From: CAZJDV01 sp964544865
Lineage (GTDB): Bacteria; Chloroflexota; Dehalococcoidia; Lucifugimonadales; CAJWER01
Assembly: GCA_964544865.1 (NCBI GenBank)
Contig: CAZJDV010000103.1
Location: 1 to 7,725 of the forward strand
Reading direction: 5' to 3'
DNA length: 7,725 nucleotides
The stretch's first letter is position 1; each line of letters begins with the position of its first letter. Position numbers and translations under genes: made by a program. Below are positions 1-6,764 of the stretch, in pieces. The notes beneath the pieces were generated by a model that was not told the DNA's origin, did not search any database, and worked only from the letters and a program-made list of their open reading frames with translations.

Positions 1-136
1 AAGCAGCATTCAGCTCGACGACGGCACGATAGTCACGGTGTATTACTCCTCGGAGCTGCACGTGGAAGGCCCCTCGAGGACCGAGGTGCTGGGGATTCAC
101 GCCGCCGCCGTACTCTACAGGCCGGAGGACCTGTGA
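1..136 (+). CDS. BNR/Asp-box sialidase-fold protein, C-terminal fragment (S0)
   Basis: The reading frame that starts at base 2 encodes 44 residues and ends with TGA at 134-136; the rest of the gene lies left of the window. The fragment contains DDGTIVTVYYSSEL, then LGIHAAAVLYRPEDL at the end. This matches almost residue for residue the C-termini of the three downstream paralogs, where the same segments close the beta-propeller. By analogy with GH33 sialidases, a tyrosine in the VTVYY strand could be the catalytic nucleophile, but that is inference. The fragment shows that the paralog array begins upstream of the window. A G/T-rich intergenic repeat follows the stop directly, as it also does after S2 and S3. 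Identity as a member of this family is close to certain; enzymatic function is not shown. Confidence 0.9.
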   Translation, partial: SSIQLDDGTIVTVYYSSELHVEGPSRTEVLGIHAAAVLYRPEDL

Positions 137-172
137 GAGGAGGGTTCTGGATGTTGGATTTTAGGTGCTAGG
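137..172 (+). repeat. Intergenic G/T-rich repeat, copy A
   Basis: These 36 bases begin immediately after the S0 stop codon. They align without gaps to 3805-3840 with 30 of 36 identities counted by eye. Shared blocks include AGGGTTCTGG, TGTTGG and GTGCTAG. The element is noncoding, strand-asymmetric (rich in G and T, poor in C) and has no obvious hairpin. Copies B and C occupy the same position after S2 and S3. It may be a dispersed intergenic repeat or a remnant carried along with the duplicated gene unit. Confidence 0.75.
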
Positions 173-223
173 TGTGCAGGGGCGTCGCCCCTGCTGCCCT
201 CAATCGGGACATGGATGTAGCTC

Positions 224-240
224 AAGGAGGCTATAAGATG
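224..240 (+). promoter_or_regulatory. Ribosome binding site that sets the S1 start
   Basis: AAGGAGG at 224-230 is followed by a 7-base spacer and ATG at 238. An open frame reaches back to a GTG at 172, but only the ATG at 238 has a strong Shine-Dalgarno. The same arrangement, with the same spacing and the same MYYRR protein start, occurs at S3. The longer start at 172 is therefore rejected. Confidence 0.85.
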
Positions 241-1281
241 TACTACCGACGACAGCTACCAATCATGAGTGGGATCTACAGGCCGCTGGAGACCAGGCGG
301 TTCATAATGACGGCGATGGGCGGCTACTGGCCGGTCATCCAGAAACTGCACAACGGCCACCTGGGAGTGGTGACGCGGGACGCCGACTTTCACATCGGAG
401 AGCGAGGCCGCCTGGTGTTCGTGACCTCGCCCGACGGCGGCGAGTCCTGGAGCCACGCGACGGTGATCTGTGAAGAGGGTTCCGACAACCGGAACCCCGC
501 CTTCGGGGTGGCCGCGGACGGCACCCTGCTGGCCTCGTTCATCAGGCAGACCAACTACGCGGAAGGGGTCTATATGTCAGGTGAGGAACATGCGCCGACG
601 GCCCTGTACATCTCACGGTCCGAGGACCACGGGGCCACCTGGACCACGTCGCTGGCAAATGTCGACGGTCAGGAGTCGTGGCCCGTCGGCTCGCCTTTCG
701 GCAAGATGGTGACGCTGGATGACGGCACCATCATCATGCCCGTCCACAATTCGGCGGCGTCCTCCGTTATCCGGTCCCACGATACCGGCCGCACGTGGGT
801 TGACCCGGTGGTTATCGCCGCCGGCGGGTACAACGAGACGGGCCTGTGCGACCTCGGCGGCGGCCATTTGCTCGTTGTCATGCGCGACAGCGACGGCGCC
901 GCGATCTCCCAGTCGGACTCGGAGGACGGTGGCTACACCTGGAGCGAGCCCCGGCTGCTTACGGAGCCGACGGAGCATCCGGGCGACGTCATCAAACTGC
1001 AGGACGGCCGGCTGCTGCTAACGTACGGCCGGCGGGTCACACCTTGGGGCATACAGGGCATGGTAAGCGACGACGATGGCAAGACGTGGAACGGCGACGC
1101 AAAGCTATTGCTCGTCGCCGACAGCGGCGCGGACCAGGGCTACCCCAGCAATATTCAGACCGACGACGGCACCATAGTCACGGTCTACTACTCCTCGGAG
1201 CTGACCATCAGGAGGCGCCCCCGGCCCGAGATGCTGGGCATCCACGGCGCGGCGGTGCTATACAGGCCGGAGGACCTCTAG
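238..1281 (+). CDS. Sialidase-fold (BNR/Asp-box) glycoside hydrolase-like protein S1
   Basis: The 347-residue product is a predicted six-bladed beta-propeller of the sialidase superfamily (GH33-like; exo-alpha-sialidases release terminal sialic acids from glycans). Five Asp boxes of the form S-x-D-x-G-x-T/S-W are visible at residues 64-71, 128-135, 180-187, 228-235 and 277-284. Candidate active-site residues, by family analogy only, are R47, R216 and R265/R266 for the arginine cluster, E200 in YNETGLCD, and Y317/Y318 in VTVYYSSEL. The canonical (F/Y)RIP motif is not seen; a YWP motif sits near the N-terminus instead. There is no signal peptide or membrane segment, so the protein is predicted to be cytoplasmic, which is unusual for a sialidase. 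The ceramidase-like gene starts 16 bases after the stop, which suggests co-transcription. The fold is confident. The substrate is unknown and could be a different sugar, or the protein may not be an enzyme. Confidence 0.87.
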   Translation: MYYRRQLPIMSGIYRPLETRRFIMTAMGGYWPVIQKLHNGHLGVVTRDADFHIGERGRLVFVTSPDGGESWSHATVICEEGSDNRNPAFGVAADGTLLASFIRQTNYAEGVYMSGEEHAPTALYISRSEDHGATWTTSLANVDGQESWPVGSPFGKMVTLDDGTIIMPVHNSAASSVIRSHDTGRTWVDPVVIAAGGYNETGLCDLGGGHLLVVMRDSDGAAISQSDSEDGGYTWSEPRLLTEPTEHPGDVIKLQDGRLLLTYGRRVTPWGIQGMVSDDDGKTWNGDAKLLLVADSGADQGYPSNIQTDDGTIVTVYYSSELTIRRRPRPEMLGIHGAAVLYRPEDL

Positions 1282-1297
1282 GGCTCGGAGCGAATAG

Positions 1298-2596
1298 ATG
1301 GGCTCAGGCTACCGCCTGGCGACGTTCACCGCCGATGTCACCTGCCCCGTGGGTCACCCGCTGCTCGCGGGCCTGCGGGCGCCGGCGCGCGAGATCGTCG
1401 ATAGGCTGCACGCCCGGGGATTCGTGATTACCGGTGCGGGCGCGCCCATCGTCGTCGTAGCGGTCGACTGGTGCGAGATTCGCAACCAGTCCTACGACCG
1501 GTGGCGCGAGGTTCTCGCCGGTGTCGCTGGGACCGTTCCGCAGCGCGTCTTGCTGTGCAGCGTCCACCAGCACGACGCTCCGGTCGCCGATCTGGGCGCC
1601 GCGGCCCTGCTGGCCGAGGCGGGTTTGGGCGGCGCCATGCTGGACACGAGATTCCACGAGAGGGCGGTCACGGCCGTCGCGGCCGCTCTCGGGCACGGGA
1701 TGAAGCACACCCGCAAGGTTACCCATGTTGAGCTTGGCCGCGCGGAAACACTCGAAATTGCGTCAAACAGGCGGGTCGTGATGCCGGACGGGTCGGTGAC
1801 GTTCAAGCGGGGAAGCGGCTCGGCAGGCGATCCGGTCTGTCGCCACGCGCCGGACGGAACCATCGACCCGTGGCTGAGGACTATCAGCTTCTGGGACGAG
1901 TCAACCCCGCTGCTGGCCTTGCACTCGTATTCGGTCCATCCGATGAGCCACTACGGGCAGGGAGGGGTGAGCGCGGATTTCGTGGGGCAGGCGCGCTCCC
2001 GACGGCAGCGCGATGAGCCCGGAACGCTCCAGATGTATGTATCTGGATGCAGCGGAGACACGACGGCGGGCAAATACAACGACGGCTCCTCCGAGAACCG
2101 TCCCGTCCTCGCGGGGCGGCTGTACGACGCCATGGCCGCAGCCTGGCGGATGACTGAGCGGCAGACCATCGGGCCGGTCAGCTTCCGTGCGGCGGAACTG
2201 GACCTGGAGCCCCGCAGCACGGAGGAATACGGGGCGGCGAAGCTGTGGAGCATTCTTGTGGACGAGAGCGCGGAAAGACGGGAGCGCATCCTGGCGGCAA
2301 TGGAGCTTAACAGCATCGTGACGCTGGAGCGCGGTCGCCCGATCACGTTTCCTTGCCTTGACCTGGGGGCGGCGCAAATAGTGCTGTTCCCCGCGGAATC
2401 ATTCGTGGAGTACCAGCTCATGGCCCAGCGGATGCGGCCTGACTCCTTCGTTATGTCCATAGGGTACGGCGAGTGCTGGCCCGGCTACATTCCAACCGAC
2501 GCGGCCTTCCAGGAGGGCTTCGACGACGACTGGCTCTGGGTGGCTCCGGGTGGGGAGAACCGTATTCACGATGCGTTGGAGCAGGTGCTACGCTAG
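1298..2596 (+). CDS. Neutral/alkaline non-lysosomal ceramidase-like hydrolase
   Basis: The 432-residue product resembles the N-terminal catalytic domain of neutral/alkaline ceramidases, zinc amidases that cleave ceramide to sphingosine and fatty acid. The four expected zinc ligands can be placed by motif: H90 in SVHQHDAP (family form THTH-GP), H214 in SVHPMS, E368 in FPAESFVEY and Y397 in PGYIPT. The loop that carries the nucleophilic Ser in known ceramidases (GDVSPN) reads GDTTAGKYND here, with Thr256 at the Ser position. The C-terminal immunoglobulin-like domain of characterised enzymes is absent, and no signal peptide is visible, although known bacterial ceramidases are secreted. A weak CGGAG at 1286-1290 precedes the ATG by 7 bases. 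The gene lies between S1 and S2 with a 16-base gap from S1, so it probably belongs to the same operon. Fold assignment is fairly sure; true ceramidase activity is doubtful and another amide or ester substrate is plausible. Confidence 0.8.
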   Translation: MGSGYRLATFTADVTCPVGHPLLAGLRAPAREIVDRLHARGFVITGAGAPIVVVAVDWCEIRNQSYDRWREVLAGVAGTVPQRVLLCSVHQHDAPVADLGAAALLAEAGLGGAMLDTRFHERAVTAVAAALGHGMKHTRKVTHVELGRAETLEIASNRRVVMPDGSVTFKRGSGSAGDPVCRHAPDGTIDPWLRTISFWDESTPLLALHSYSVHPMSHYGQGGVSADFVGQARSRRQRDEPGTLQMYVSGCSGDTTAGKYNDGSSENRPVLAGRLYDAMAAAWRMTERQTIGPVSFRAAELDLEPRSTEEYGAAKLWSILVDESAERRERILAAMELNSIVTLERGRPITFPCLDLGAAQIVLFPAESFVEYQLMAQRMRPDSFVMSIGYGECWPGYIPTDAAFQEGFDDDWLWVAPGGENRIHDALEQVLR

Positions 2597-2653
2597 GCTG
2601 AGCGTCGATGACTGCCGGCGTATTCCTCGACCGACAAAGGAAGAGTGCAGAGA
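2597..2653. other. Intergenic gap without the G/T repeat
   Basis: These 57 bases separate the ceramidase-like stop from the S2 start. They hold an imperfect Shine-Dalgarno (AAAGGAAG at 2636-2643, about 10 bases before the ATG at 2654). They lack both the G/T-rich repeat and the CAAGGAGG leader found before S1 and S3. No terminator hairpin was recognised. Confidence 0.55.
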
Positions 2654-3804
2654 ATGTACTACAGGCGAGAGCTGCCGATTGCGAGCGGGGTCTATCGGCC
2701 CCTTGCGACTAGGCGGTTCGTGATGATGACCATGGGCGGCTACTGGCCCGTGCTCCAGAAGCTCCCCAACGGCCATCTTGGCGTCGTCACGCGCGACGGC
2801 GGCTTCCACATCGGCGAGCGTGGCCGCGTGGTGTTCGTGACCTCGCCGGACGGGGGCGAGTCGTGGAGCCACTCCACAGTAATCGCGGCCGACGGGCCCG
2901 ACAACCGGAACCCGGCCTTCGGCGTTGCCGCGGACGGCACGCTGCTGGCCGCTTACGTGGTGATGGACTGCTACGTCGACGGGAGCTTCAACACCAGGAA
3001 GTACCGGGGGCCGGCTATATGCCCGTGTACATCTCGCGCTCCGAGGACGGGGGCGCAACCTGGAGCGAGGGCCGGCCGATGGCGGGCCAGGGCCATGAGG
3101 TGTGGAGCGGTGCGGACAAGGTCGGCGATGCCAGGGCGTACAATGGATCGTCTCCATTCGGCAAGATGATAACCCTCGAGGACGGGGCCATTCTACTGAC
3201 CTATATCCACGCCGTTAGCCTGGACGAGGAGAGGGAGTGGGCCGCGGCCGTCTTCGTGGCCCGGTCCCATGACGGGGGCCTCACGTGGGTGGAGCCGGCG
3301 ACCATCGCCGAGGGCTTCGACGAGACCTCCCTGTGCGACCTGGGCGGCGGGCGGATGATCGCCGTGATGCGCCGGCCACGATCGTGGAGCCCTGGACAGC
3401 CCGGCTACCAGGACGACGAGTCCACCTGGCAGGCCGATTCGGACGATGGGGACCGCACCTGGGGCGAGCCACGGCGTCTAACCGGCACATGGGAACACCC
3501 CGCGGACGTCATCAGGCTCCAGGACGGCCGGATTTTCCTCACCTACGGCCGGCGTCCGCCCCCTTGCGGCATCCAGGGAATGGTCAGCCGCGACGACGGA
3601 AACACCTGGGACTACGGCAACAAGATAATCCTGGTCGGCGACGCCAGCGCCACCGACCAGGATTACCCCAGCACCGTCCAGCGAGACGACGGCACGATAG
3701 TCACTGTGTACTACTCGGACGAGCTCCACCTGCGGGGCCGGTCGGGACGGGAGGTGCTCGGCATCCACGGCGCGGCGGTGCTCTACAGGCCGGGAGACCT
3801 CTAG
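2654..3804 (+). CDS. Sialidase-fold (BNR/Asp-box) protein S2, frameshifted
   Basis: This gene reads in one frame from ATG 2654 to about 3010 and continues in the -1 frame to TAG at 3802-3804. Adding one G to the five-G run at 3006-3010 restores a continuous 383-residue protein through KYRGAGYMPVYISRS, which aligns with S1 and S3. The start gives MYYRREL, matching the paralogs; a GTG three codons earlier is less likely. Five Asp boxes survive in the repaired protein, near residues 64-71, 130-137, 205-212, 263-270 and 312-319. S2 is about 36 residues longer than S1, owing to insertions after Asp box 2, before box 3 and before box 4, so its active-site rim probably differs. No signal peptide is visible. 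Homology on both sides of the break is undamaged, which favours a sequencing error or a very recent mutation over an old pseudogene. As read, translation would stop at 3169 and give a truncated protein. Confidence 0.83.
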
Positions 3805-3841
3805 GAAGAGGGTTCTGGGTGTTGGGTTTTGTGTGCTAGCG
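3805..3841 (+). repeat. Intergenic G/T-rich repeat, copy B
   Basis: This copy starts immediately after the S2 stop. By eye it matches copy A at 30 of 36 positions and copy C at about 27 of 37. It ends in GTGCTAGCG, upstream of the S3 leader. No coding potential or strong inverted repeat is apparent. Confidence 0.75.
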
Positions 3842-3858
3842 GGATATGGACAACGGTC

Positions 3859-3875
3859 AAGGAGGATACAAGATG
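3859..3875 (+). promoter_or_regulatory. Ribosome binding site that sets the S3 start
   Basis: AAGGAGG at 3859-3865, a 7-base spacer and ATG at 3873 match the S1 arrangement exactly. This favours 3873 over the in-frame ATG at 3846, which would place the Shine-Dalgarno inside the coding region. Confidence 0.85.
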
Positions 3876-4913
3876 TACTACCGACGGCAGCTACCGATCA
3901 TGAGCGGGGTCTACAGGTCCTTGCCGACCAGACGGTTCGTGATGATGACAATGGGGGGCTACTGGCCGGTCATCGACAAATTACCGAACGGCCACCTCGG
4001 TGTGGTGACCCGCGACGGCGACTTCCACGTGGGCGAGCGGGGACGGCTGGTGTTCGTGACTTCGCCCGACGGCGGCGAGTCCTGGAGTCATGCAACGGTC
4101 ATCTCGCAGGAGGGCTCGGACAGCCGGAATCCAGCCTTCGGCGTGACCGCGGACGGCACTCTGCTCGCGTCTTTCATCAGGCAGGTCAACTACAAAGATG
4201 GGGTCATTGACGGGTCACTCGGGCTGCCGACGCCGCTGTATATCTCGCGCTCCGACGACAACGGCGCGACATGGGAGACATCGCTGGCTAAGGTGGACGG
4301 CAAGGACTCGTGCCCCGTCAGCTCGCCCTTTGGGAGGATGATAACGCTCGCGGACGGCACGGTCCTCATGACCTACTACTACGCCTCGGCGGTGTACATC
4401 ATCCGGTCTCACGACGGAGGACGCACGTGGGTGGACCCTGTGGAGATCGCCGGAGGGGGCTACGACGAGACGTCGATCTGCGACCTGGGCGGCGACCGGA
4501 TGCTGGTCCTCATGCGCGACGACGACCCGGGCGCGGTGTCCCAGTCGGACTCCCAGGACGGCGGCTATACCTGGAGCAAGCCACGGCTGCTGACGGGCCC
4601 CGCCGAGCATCCCGCCGACGTCATCAAGCTCCAGGACGGCCGGCTGCTGATGACATATGGCCGGCGCGTGACTCCCTGGGGCATACTCGGCATGTTGAGC
4701 GACGACGACGGCAAGACGTGGAACACCGAAAGCAGGATCATGCTCGTCGCCGACAACGGCACCGACCACGGCTACCCCAGCAATGTCCAGCGGGACGACG
4801 GCACGATTGTCACTGTGTACTACTCCTCGGAGCTGCGCATCCCGAAACGCCCCCGGCCGGAGGTCATGGGCATTCACGGCGCCGCCGTGCTTTATAGACC
4901 CGAGGACCTGTGA
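3873..4913 (+). CDS. Sialidase-fold (BNR/Asp-box) glycoside hydrolase-like protein S3
   Basis: The 346-residue product is nearly the same length as S1 and is its closest relative in the window, colinear throughout. Asp boxes lie at residues 64-71, 127-134, 179-186, 227-234 and 276-283. The blocks flanking the putative active site in S1 are kept: YDETSICDLGG near residue 200, LMRDDD near 215, YGRR near 264 and VTVYYSSEL near 317. The most variable stretches are residues about 105-122 and the loop around 145-175 (KDSCPVSSPFG, then MTYYYASAVY), so substrate specificity may differ from S1. No signal peptide or transmembrane helix is visible. S3 shares with S1 both the leader around the ribosome binding site and the flanking G/T-rich repeat, which points to duplication of a gene-plus-spacer unit. 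Fold is confident; substrate unknown. Confidence 0.87.
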   Translation: MYYRRQLPIMSGVYRSLPTRRFVMMTMGGYWPVIDKLPNGHLGVVTRDGDFHVGERGRLVFVTSPDGGESWSHATVISQEGSDSRNPAFGVTADGTLLASFIRQVNYKDGVIDGSLGLPTPLYISRSDDNGATWETSLAKVDGKDSCPVSSPFGRMITLADGTVLMTYYYASAVYIIRSHDGGRTWVDPVEIAGGGYDETSICDLGGDRMLVLMRDDDPGAVSQSDSQDGGYTWSKPRLLTGPAEHPADVIKLQDGRLLMTYGRRVTPWGILGMLSDDDGKTWNTESRIMLVADNGTDHGYPSNVQRDDGTIVTVYYSSELRIPKRPRPEVMGIHGAAVLYRPEDL

Positions 4914-4950
4914 GAAGAATGTTTTGGGTGTTGGACCTTGGAGTCTAGCG
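4914..4950 (+). repeat. Intergenic G/T-rich repeat, copy C
   Basis: This more diverged copy begins directly after the S3 stop. It keeps GAAGA, TTTTGGGTGTTGG and CTAGCG at the same offsets as copy B. It lies upstream of the phosphoesterase gene, so copies flank S3 on both sides. Confidence 0.65.
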
Positions 4951-4992
4951 GTATCCCGCGAAGGCGGCGGACAAAGCAGATGGGGTAATACG

Positions 4993-5850
4993 ATGAGCTT
5001 TTTCTTCGTTCAATTGGCCGATCCCCAGTTCGGCATGTACGCCGACCTGAGCGGGTTCGACAACGGCAGGGTCGAGGCCCTCACGAACATGGGCCTGAAG
5101 GTGGAACAGGTTCCCAAGACCACGGGACTTGCCTACGAGACGGTGCGGTACGAAAAGGCCATCGCGGCTATCAACCGGCTCGGCCCCGACTTCGTCGTCA
5201 CCTGTGGGGACATGTGCAACAACAAGGTCGATCCGACCGAAGAGCTGGCCGAGCTCATGCGGATCACCGCGAGTCTCGACCGCGGCATACCCATGCACTG
5301 GGTGGCCGGCAACCACGACGTGACCAACGAGCCCACGGCGGCATCTATTGCGCGGTACCGCGAGAGGTTCGGTGACGACCTGTACTCCTTCGACCAGAAG
5401 GGCAGCCACTTTGTCGTGCTGAACAGCACGGTCTGGCAAGAGCCGTCGAACGTGCGTGAGGAGTTCGAGCGCCAGGTCGACTTCCTGACGGCCGATCTCC
5501 GCGCGGCCCGGAACGGCGGCAGTAAACACATCGTCGTGTTTACCCACCACCCTCTGTTTCTGACCCACCTCGACGAGGGCGATAGCTGGCTCGTCATCCC
5601 CTGGGAGCGCCGCCGGGTGCTGGTCGACTTGCTGAAGGAGTATGGAGCGGAAACGGTCTTCGCGGGCCACTGGCACAGGAACCACGTCTCCTATCACGGG
5701 GATCTCCAGGTGGTGTGCTCAGGGCCCGTGGGCCTTCCCCTGGGAGACGACCCGTCCGGCCTGCGGATCGTCAAGGTGCTCGACGACCGGATCGAGCACC
5801 GCTACTATGCTCTCGACGATGTGCCGGTTAGCGTCGATCTGGAGGAATAG
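4993..5850 (+). CDS. Calcineurin-like metallophosphoesterase, CPPED1-like
   Basis: The 285-residue product has the complete metallophosphoesterase signature in order: D10-P-Q12 in LADPQFG, CGD (D73), GNHD (N107, H108), THHP (H185) and GHWH (H226, H228). These are the residues that bind the two-metal centre in this superfamily. Gln12 replaces the usual His of the D-x-H motif. A D-x-Q in the context ADPQFG is characteristic of the CPPED1/CSTP1-like subgroup, a phosphoprotein phosphatase in animals. The protein fills its length with this single domain and has no signal peptide. The start at 4993 gives MSFFFVQLADPQFG, placing the first beta strand at the N-terminus as expected; the open frame further upstream overlaps S3 and is rejected. 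The Shine-Dalgarno is weak. The gene is tightly coupled to the hydrolase that follows. The natural substrate (phosphoprotein, phosphosugar or phosphodiester) cannot be told from sequence. Confidence 0.9.
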   Translation: MSFFFVQLADPQFGMYADLSGFDNGRVEALTNMGLKVEQVPKTTGLAYETVRYEKAIAAINRLGPDFVVTCGDMCNNKVDPTEELAELMRITASLDRGIPMHWVAGNHDVTNEPTAASIARYRERFGDDLYSFDQKGSHFVVLNSTVWQEPSNVREEFERQVDFLTADLRAARNGGSKHIVVFTHHPLFLTHLDEGDSWLVIPWERRRVLVDLLKEYGAETVFAGHWHRNHVSYHGDLQVVCSGPVGLPLGDDPSGLRIVKVLDDRIEHRYYALDDVPVSVDLEE

Positions 5851-5855
5851 GTATG
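5841..5855 (+). promoter_or_regulatory. Ribosome binding site of the hydrolase inside the phosphoesterase end
   Basis: GGAGGA at 5841-5846 lies within the last sense codons of the phosphoesterase gene, 6 bases before the ATG at 5853. Stop and start are separated by only two bases, which suggests translational coupling. Confidence 0.8.
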
Positions 5856-6764
5856 AGTGTGGACCGAGAGGCTCGCAGAGCCCAGCTATACGGTCTCCTC
5901 GGCGACCTTCCCAGTCGAGATCGGGACGTCTCCGCGACGAAGGTCGGCGAGGAGGAGCAAGAGGGACTCGTTGTGGAGAAGCTGGTGATTGACCTGAACG
6001 GTGCCGAGCCGGTTCCGGCCTATTTCACGAGGCCGGTCGGCGGCCGAGGCCCTTTCCCGACCGTCTTGTACAACCATGCCCACGGCGGCGACTACATCCT
6101 CGGCAAGGACGAGCTGATTTTCGGGCGAGGAGCGCTCCAGGACCCGCCGTACGCCGCGGCCCTGGCCCGGATGGGCTACGCCGCGCTGTGCGTCGACACC
6201 TGGGCGTTCGGGGAGCGTCGCGGCCGCTCCGAGGGGGCGATCTTCAAGCACATGCTGTGGCACGGCCAGGTCATGTGGGGGATGATGGTATACGACAGCA
6301 TCCGGGCCATCGACTACTTGGAGTCACGGTCCGACGTGGACCGGGACCGCCTCGGGACCCTGGGAATCTCCATGGGCAGCACCATGGCATGGTGGGTCAC
6401 GGCCCTCGACACGCGAGTGAAGGTCTGTGTGGACATCTGCTGCCTGACGGACTTCCACGCACTGATCGAGGCCCGCGGACTCGACGGCCACGGCATATTC
6501 TACTTCGTGCCCGGCCTTCTGAAACACTTCACGACGGCGCAGGTCAACGGGCTCATCGCGCCCAGGGCTCATCTGAGCCTGGCGGGCAACTACGACAAGC
6601 TGACCCCGCCCGCCGGGCTCGACCGCATCGACGCCGAGCTGCGCGAGGTCTACGCAGCCGAGGACGCCCCGGACGCATGGAAGCTGCTGCGCTACGAGAT
6701 CGGCCATTTCGAGACCGCCGTAATGCGGGCCGAGATCCTCGCGTTCCTCGAGGAAAGACTGTAG
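5853..6764 (+). CDS. Alpha/beta hydrolase, dienelactone-hydrolase/acetyl-esterase-like
   Basis: The 303-residue product has an alpha/beta-hydrolase catalytic layout. The nucleophile elbow is G171-I-S173-M-G175, followed by an acid candidate D248 in GNYDKLTPP and a histidine H285 in YEIGHFET. The YNHAHGG segment near residues 73-79 probably forms the oxyanion-hole region, and VDTWAFGERRG near 114-124 is typical of the large bacterial family annotated as dienelactone hydrolase or acetyl-xylan-esterase-like. Members cleave esters, lactones or deacetylate sugars. An N-terminal extension of about 45 residues precedes the first core strand. No signal peptide is present. Its position two bases after the phosphoesterase stop, and before a sugar-acid dehydratase gene, suggests a role in removing ester groups or opening a lactone in a carbohydrate pathway. 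That role is inference from context. Confidence 0.87.
   Translation: MSVDREARRAQLYGLLGDLPSRDRDVSATKVGEEEQEGLVVEKLVIDLNGAEPVPAYFTRPVGGRGPFPTVLYNHAHGGDYILGKDELIFGRGALQDPPYAAALARMGYAALCVDTWAFGERRGRSEGAIFKHMLWHGQVMWGMMVYDSIRAIDYLESRSDVDRDRLGTLGISMGSTMAWWVTALDTRVKVCVDICCLTDFHALIEARGLDGHGIFYFVPGLLKHFTTAQVNGLIAPRAHLSLAGNYDKLTPPAGLDRIDAELREVYAAEDAPDAWKLLRYEIGHFETAVMRAEILAFLEERL

Noticed and set aside
137..172. G/T-rich intergenic element as a terminator or a small RNA
   Set aside because: No stem-loop or poly-T tail could be drawn, so it is recorded only as a repeat.
172..237. Upstream GTG start that would lengthen S1 by 22 codons
   Set aside because: It overlaps the G/T repeat, has no Shine-Dalgarno, and would bury the strong AAGGAGG at 224-230. 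The paralogs start at MYYRR.
846..1427. A 193-codon + strand frame spanning the end of S1 and the start of the ceramidase-like gene
   Set aside because: It is Arg/Pro/Gly-rich, lacks any domain, and overlaps two well-supported genes in another frame.
4215..4877. A 220-codon open frame on the - strand opposite S3
   Set aside because: It is composition-driven and mirrors the conserved Asp-box gene. Similar shadows occur opposite S1 and S2.
4783..4992. Long N-terminal extension of the phosphoesterase frame
   Set aside because: It would overlap the end of S3 by over 100 bases and encodes no family-like residues. The domain begins right at the ATG at 4993.
4945..5697. A 250-codon open frame on the - strand opposite the phosphoesterase
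   Set aside because: It has no recognisable motif and lies wholly opposite a gene with a complete set of metallophosphoesterase motifs. High GC content commonly opens such antisense frames.
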